Assembly (NCBI RefSeq): GCF_021655075.1
Contig: NZ_PPXX01000002.1
Span: forward strand, 1 to 64,000
DNA length: 64,000 bases
Direction of reading: 5' to 3'
Source: Clostridium sp. Cult2
Lineage (GTDB): Bacteria > Bacillota > Clostridia > Tissierellales > Tepidimicrobiaceae
Below are positions 61,891-64,000 of this stretch, piece by piece. Positions within the stretch are counted from its first letter, which is position 1, and the number at the start of each line of letters is the position of its first letter. Under the pieces are notes generated by a model. That model searched no databases and was not told the origin of the DNA. It worked only from the letters and a program-made list of their open reading frames with translations. The position numbers and the translations under genes were made by a program.

Positions 61891-62100
61891 ATGACGGTAG
61901 TAAATAAAATTCAACAGGCCTTAGTTAGTGCTCAGGGGCTTTCTGCCCAATTAAAGACATTTTCTATGGATACAGAGGATCAGCAAGCAAAACAAAGTTT
62001 TAGTCAATTAGCACAATCAGCTGAAAATATAATGCATGAACTACAAAGTAGGCTTGATTATTTACAGTCTCAAGAGCCTCAGTATAGGCAACAACAATAG
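61891..62100 (+). CDS. DUF1657 protein
   Basis: A 69-residue soluble helical protein: MTVVNKIQQALVSAQGLSAQ, then LKTFSMDTEDQQAKQSFSQL and a Gln-rich end. DUF1657 proteins are sporulation-linked and recur with yetF and spoVA genes; no spoVA genes are in the window. The start is the ATG after GGAGGAGAACTAT. A terminator follows. Confidence 0.88.
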   Translation: MTVVNKIQQALVSAQGLSAQLKTFSMDTEDQQAKQSFSQLAQSAENIMHELQSRLDYLQSQEPQYRQQQ

Positions 62101-62111
62101 CATGTTTAATG

Positions 62112-62164
62112 CACAAAATCCTTTCCTGCAATATTGGTACTTCTGGAAAGGATTTTGTGTTTTC
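62112..62164 (+). terminator. Terminator after the DUF1657 gene
   Basis: CACAAAATCCTTTCC and GGAAAGGATTTTGTG form a 15-bp perfect stem with an 18-base loop, then GTTTT. It may also end the convergent thioredoxin-like gene. Confidence 0.85.
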
Positions 62165-62174
62165 CATTATTTTA

Positions 62175-62408
62175 TTATTTTTGTAACATCTTCTTCAATT
62201 CCTTCACCTTAGGTACCTTGCCAACGGATTTAACTTCTCCATCTATTACTAGACCTGGGGTACTCATTACTCCGTAGCTGACTATTACTGCTAGATTATC
62301 TATCTTTTCTATTGTACCCTCTATCTTTAGTTCCTTTAATGCAATTTCTAAATTTTTCTCTAATTTTTCACATTTAGAACAACCAGTGCCTAATACCTTA
62401 ATTTCCAT
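62175..62408 (-). CDS. Small thioredoxin-like protein (CxxC)
   Basis: A 77-residue thioredoxin-fold protein of the MTH895/TM0996 type with GTGCSKCEKLEKNLE as active site and GVMSTPGLVIDGEVKSVG as the cis-Pro region. GGAAGGG precedes the ATG. It follows the permease gene, and arsR-permease-thioredoxin sets recur in anaerobes; it may handle thiols or metal(loid)s for the permease (inference). Confidence 0.88.
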   Translation of the reverse strand: MEIKVLGTGCSKCEKLEKNLEIALKELKIEGTIEKIDNLAVIVSYGVMSTPGLVIDGEVKSVGKVPKVKELKKMLQK

Positions 62409-62424
62409 ACTGTATTCACCCTTC

Positions 62425-63429
62425 CTATATTAATAGTGATGAAAAGCCATTAAGTCCATATCCTACGATTATTATTCCAAAAGTTACAATTGCTACAAAG
62501 GTGGCTAATAGCCTTGGTTTTACTACTTTGCTTAGCATAACCAAAGATGGAATTGATAAAGTTGTAACTCCCATCATAAAGGAGATCACGGTACCAATGC
62601 CTACTCCTTTGGCAATTAGAGCTTCTGCTATGGGGATGGTGCCAAATATATCTGCATAAATTGGTATACCAATAAAAGTTGCAATTAATACTGAGAAGGG
62701 ATTTCCTTCTCCTAATATTCTTTCTATAATGGATCGGGGAACCCAGTTATGGATTCCTGCTCCTATAGCTACTCCTGCTAATATATAAGGCCATACTCTA
62801 CCCACTATATCCCTTACTTGAGATTTGGCAAATTCTATTCTATCTTTACGGGTCATAGTGTCTATTTCAATATCTACATTCTCCACACCCCATACATAAG
62901 ATTCCACATACTTTTCCATTTTTAATCTATTGATTAAAACCCCACCAATAACTGCTACTACTAGCCCTACAGCTACATAAACTATTGCAATCTTAGTGCC
63001 AAAGAAGGACATTAATAGCATAAGGGAGGCTAAATCTATCATGGGGGATGATATTAAGAAGGAAAAGGTAGCTCCTAAAGGTAATCCTGCTGACACAAAA
63101 CCTATAAAAATGGGTATGCTGGAGCAAGAACAAAAAGGAGTTACAGTTCCCAACAATGCTCCAAATATATTCCCCTTTAGTCCTTCAAACCTGCCGATAA
63201 TCTTTTTGGTTCTCTCTGGTGGAAAATAACTTTGTATGAAGGATATGATGAATATCATCACTGACAATAATATGAAAATCTTTATGGTATCATATATGAA
63301 AAAGTGAACACTTCCACCTATTCTAGTTTCCATTGATAGTCTAAACACCTTTTCAACTAATAGCTCAACTAAATTCCACAGCCATTTCATCTTCAATAGC
63401 TGATTGTTGAGCCAAGAGAATATACTCAT
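62425..63429 (-). CDS. ArsP/DUF318-type permease
   Basis: A 334-residue membrane protein with about eight helices. The hallmark is TPFCSCSSIPIFIGFVSAGL with its CSCS motif, repeated later as the GIPIYADIFGTIPIAEALIA half. Such permeases export methylarsenicals or other metal(loid)s. Start at the ATG after GGCGGTGATTTTG; a GTG nine bases earlier overlaps that site. It lies between arsR-like and thioredoxin genes. Confidence 0.88.
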   Translation of the reverse strand: MSIFSWLNNQLLKMKWLWNLVELLVEKVFRLSMETRIGGSVHFFIYDTIKIFILLSVMIFIISFIQSYFPPERTKKIIGRFEGLKGNIFGALLGTVTPFCSCSSIPIFIGFVSAGLPLGATFSFLISSPMIDLASLMLLMSFFGTKIAIVYVAVGLVVAVIGGVLINRLKMEKYVESYVWGVENVDIEIDTMTRKDRIEFAKSQVRDIVGRVWPYILAGVAIGAGIHNWVPRSIIERILGEGNPFSVLIATFIGIPIYADIFGTIPIAEALIAKGVGIGTVISFMMGVTTLSIPSLVMLSKVVKPRLLATFVAIVTFGIIIVGYGLNGFSSLLI

Positions 63430-63446
63430 CAAAATCACCGCCTATT

Positions 63447-63794
63447 TTATTTACATATATTTGCCAATTCAATATATTTGGCCGCTGCCTTACTCTTTTC
63501 TAAATCCAACTTCAATACTGGATAATTTGCTACATTGTTAACTATTTTTGTTAGTATATCTTCAAACAGTTTATCCTCTAAATTTAATGAATAGAAAGTA
63601 TATTGCTCCTTTTTTTCATCCTTTACCAATCCCATATCCCTAAGTCTAGCTAAATGTTTGGATATATTAGGCTGAGATATGCCAGTAATTCCAGTAATTT
63701 GACATACGCAAAATTCATTGTGATATAAAAGCACCATTATTCTAAGTCGAGTTTCGTCAGAAAGCAATTTAAAATAATTTAGTAATTTATCCAT
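63447..63794 (-). CDS. ArsR-family regulator of the permease operon
   Basis: A 115-residue winged-helix repressor. HNEFCVCQITGITGISQPNI includes a CVC motif, the ArsR/CadC metal(loid) site, and KHLARLRDMGLVKDEKKEQY the recognition helix. It precedes the permease by 17 bases and very probably represses this operon until its metal(loid) binds. GGGGGAGAG precedes the ATG. Confidence 0.9.
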   Translation of the reverse strand: MDKLLNYFKLLSDETRLRIMVLLYHNEFCVCQITGITGISQPNISKHLARLRDMGLVKDEKKEQYTFYSLNLEDKLFEDILTKIVNNVANYPVLKLDLEKSKAAAKYIELANICK

Positions 63795-63806
63795 TTAACT
63801 CTCCCC

Positions 63807-64000
63807 CTATCTTAATATCATCTTTTCCCCTATTATTTCTTCCCAAGTGTTAAATATAGGTCTTATTATCTGAGGTCCTACTTTAGATATAATAACCAAT
63901 TGAGAGCTTTCTTCTCCTTTATCCGTTGGTCTATAATCTATCCTTTTACCTACTACATCTACTTGATTCCAACCATCTTCCAATTGGAAAAATCCTTTTA
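63807..64000 (-). CDS. Unrecognised CDS, C-terminal end only
   Basis: The reverse strand is open from the window edge to a TAG at 63807, 64 codons. The visible end reads KGFFQLEDGWNQVDVVGKRI, then RPTDKGEESSQLVIISKVGP, then NTWEEIIGEKMILR. It ends 13 bases before the arsR ATG, so it may belong to the same operon. Too little is present to name it. Confidence 0.6.
   Translation of the reverse strand, partial: KGFFQLEDGWNQVDVVGKRIDYRPTDKGEESSQLVIISKVGPQIIRPIFNTWEEIIGEKMILR

Overview
The window reads as chromosomal DNA of a low-GC, strictly anaerobic, endospore-forming Firmicute that ferments amino acids, most like Tissierellales or a neighbouring clostridial group. Four signs support this: a lysine-fermentation operon (kdd-kamA-kamB-kamC-kamD-kamE), many sporulation and germination genes (sleB, ypeB, a gerA operon, spoIIR, sipL, spmAB, bofA, gin, spoIID-like), a clostridial 2x[4Fe-4S] ferredoxin and a selenoprotein gene. 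I saw no rRNA, tRNA, CRISPR array, intact transposase or prophage. The species call is inference.

Layout. 1-10.2 kb holds an OPT-family transporter (cut by the left edge), the lysine aminomutase operon and its likely activator, a PAS/sigma-54 enhancer-binding protein, with a clear -24/-12 promoter before kdd. 10.3-13.3 kb holds murI and the ypeB/sleB cortex-lysis pair. 13.4-18.1 kb carries two M20 hydrolases and an Na+/alanine-type symporter. 18.1-25.3 kb is sporulation and germination (spoIIR, gerA-type operon, sipL) plus ispE. 25.4-26.8 kb is spermidine synthesis (speH-speE). 27-29.8 kb is an AraC regulator with a degenerate GH39-like tail, followed by an NADP-type secondary alcohol dehydrogenase.

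29.8-59 kb is a loosened version of the Bacillus yaaL-bofA-gin...yaaO-tmk-yaaQ-holB-yaaT-rsmI-abrB-metS-tatD-yabE-rnmV-rsmA...veg...ispE neighbourhood. Local insertions include a SpoIID-amidase fusion, ldcA, mgtE, a HesB-like selenoprotein, spmAB, a HerA/NurA pair and an AmmeMemoRadiSam pair. 59-64 kb has a DUF134/Mrp pair, two YetF (DUF421) proteins opposite a DUF1657 gene, and an arsR-permease-thioredoxin operon.

The noncoding DNA is informative. It has a Met T-box before metG, twin consensus promoters before veg, operator-like palindromes over the speH promoter, candidate sigma-F and sigma-G promoters, and an RBS-sequestering hairpin before spmA. It also has at least three families of short palindromic repeats. 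Several repeats lie on or beside gene ends; one supplies the last codons of kamA. The least ordinary items are the selenocysteine HesB protein, the signal-less SpoIID-amidase fusion, the tandem c-di-AMP receptors with one shortened loop, the HerA/NurA pair and the GH39-remnant AraC protein.
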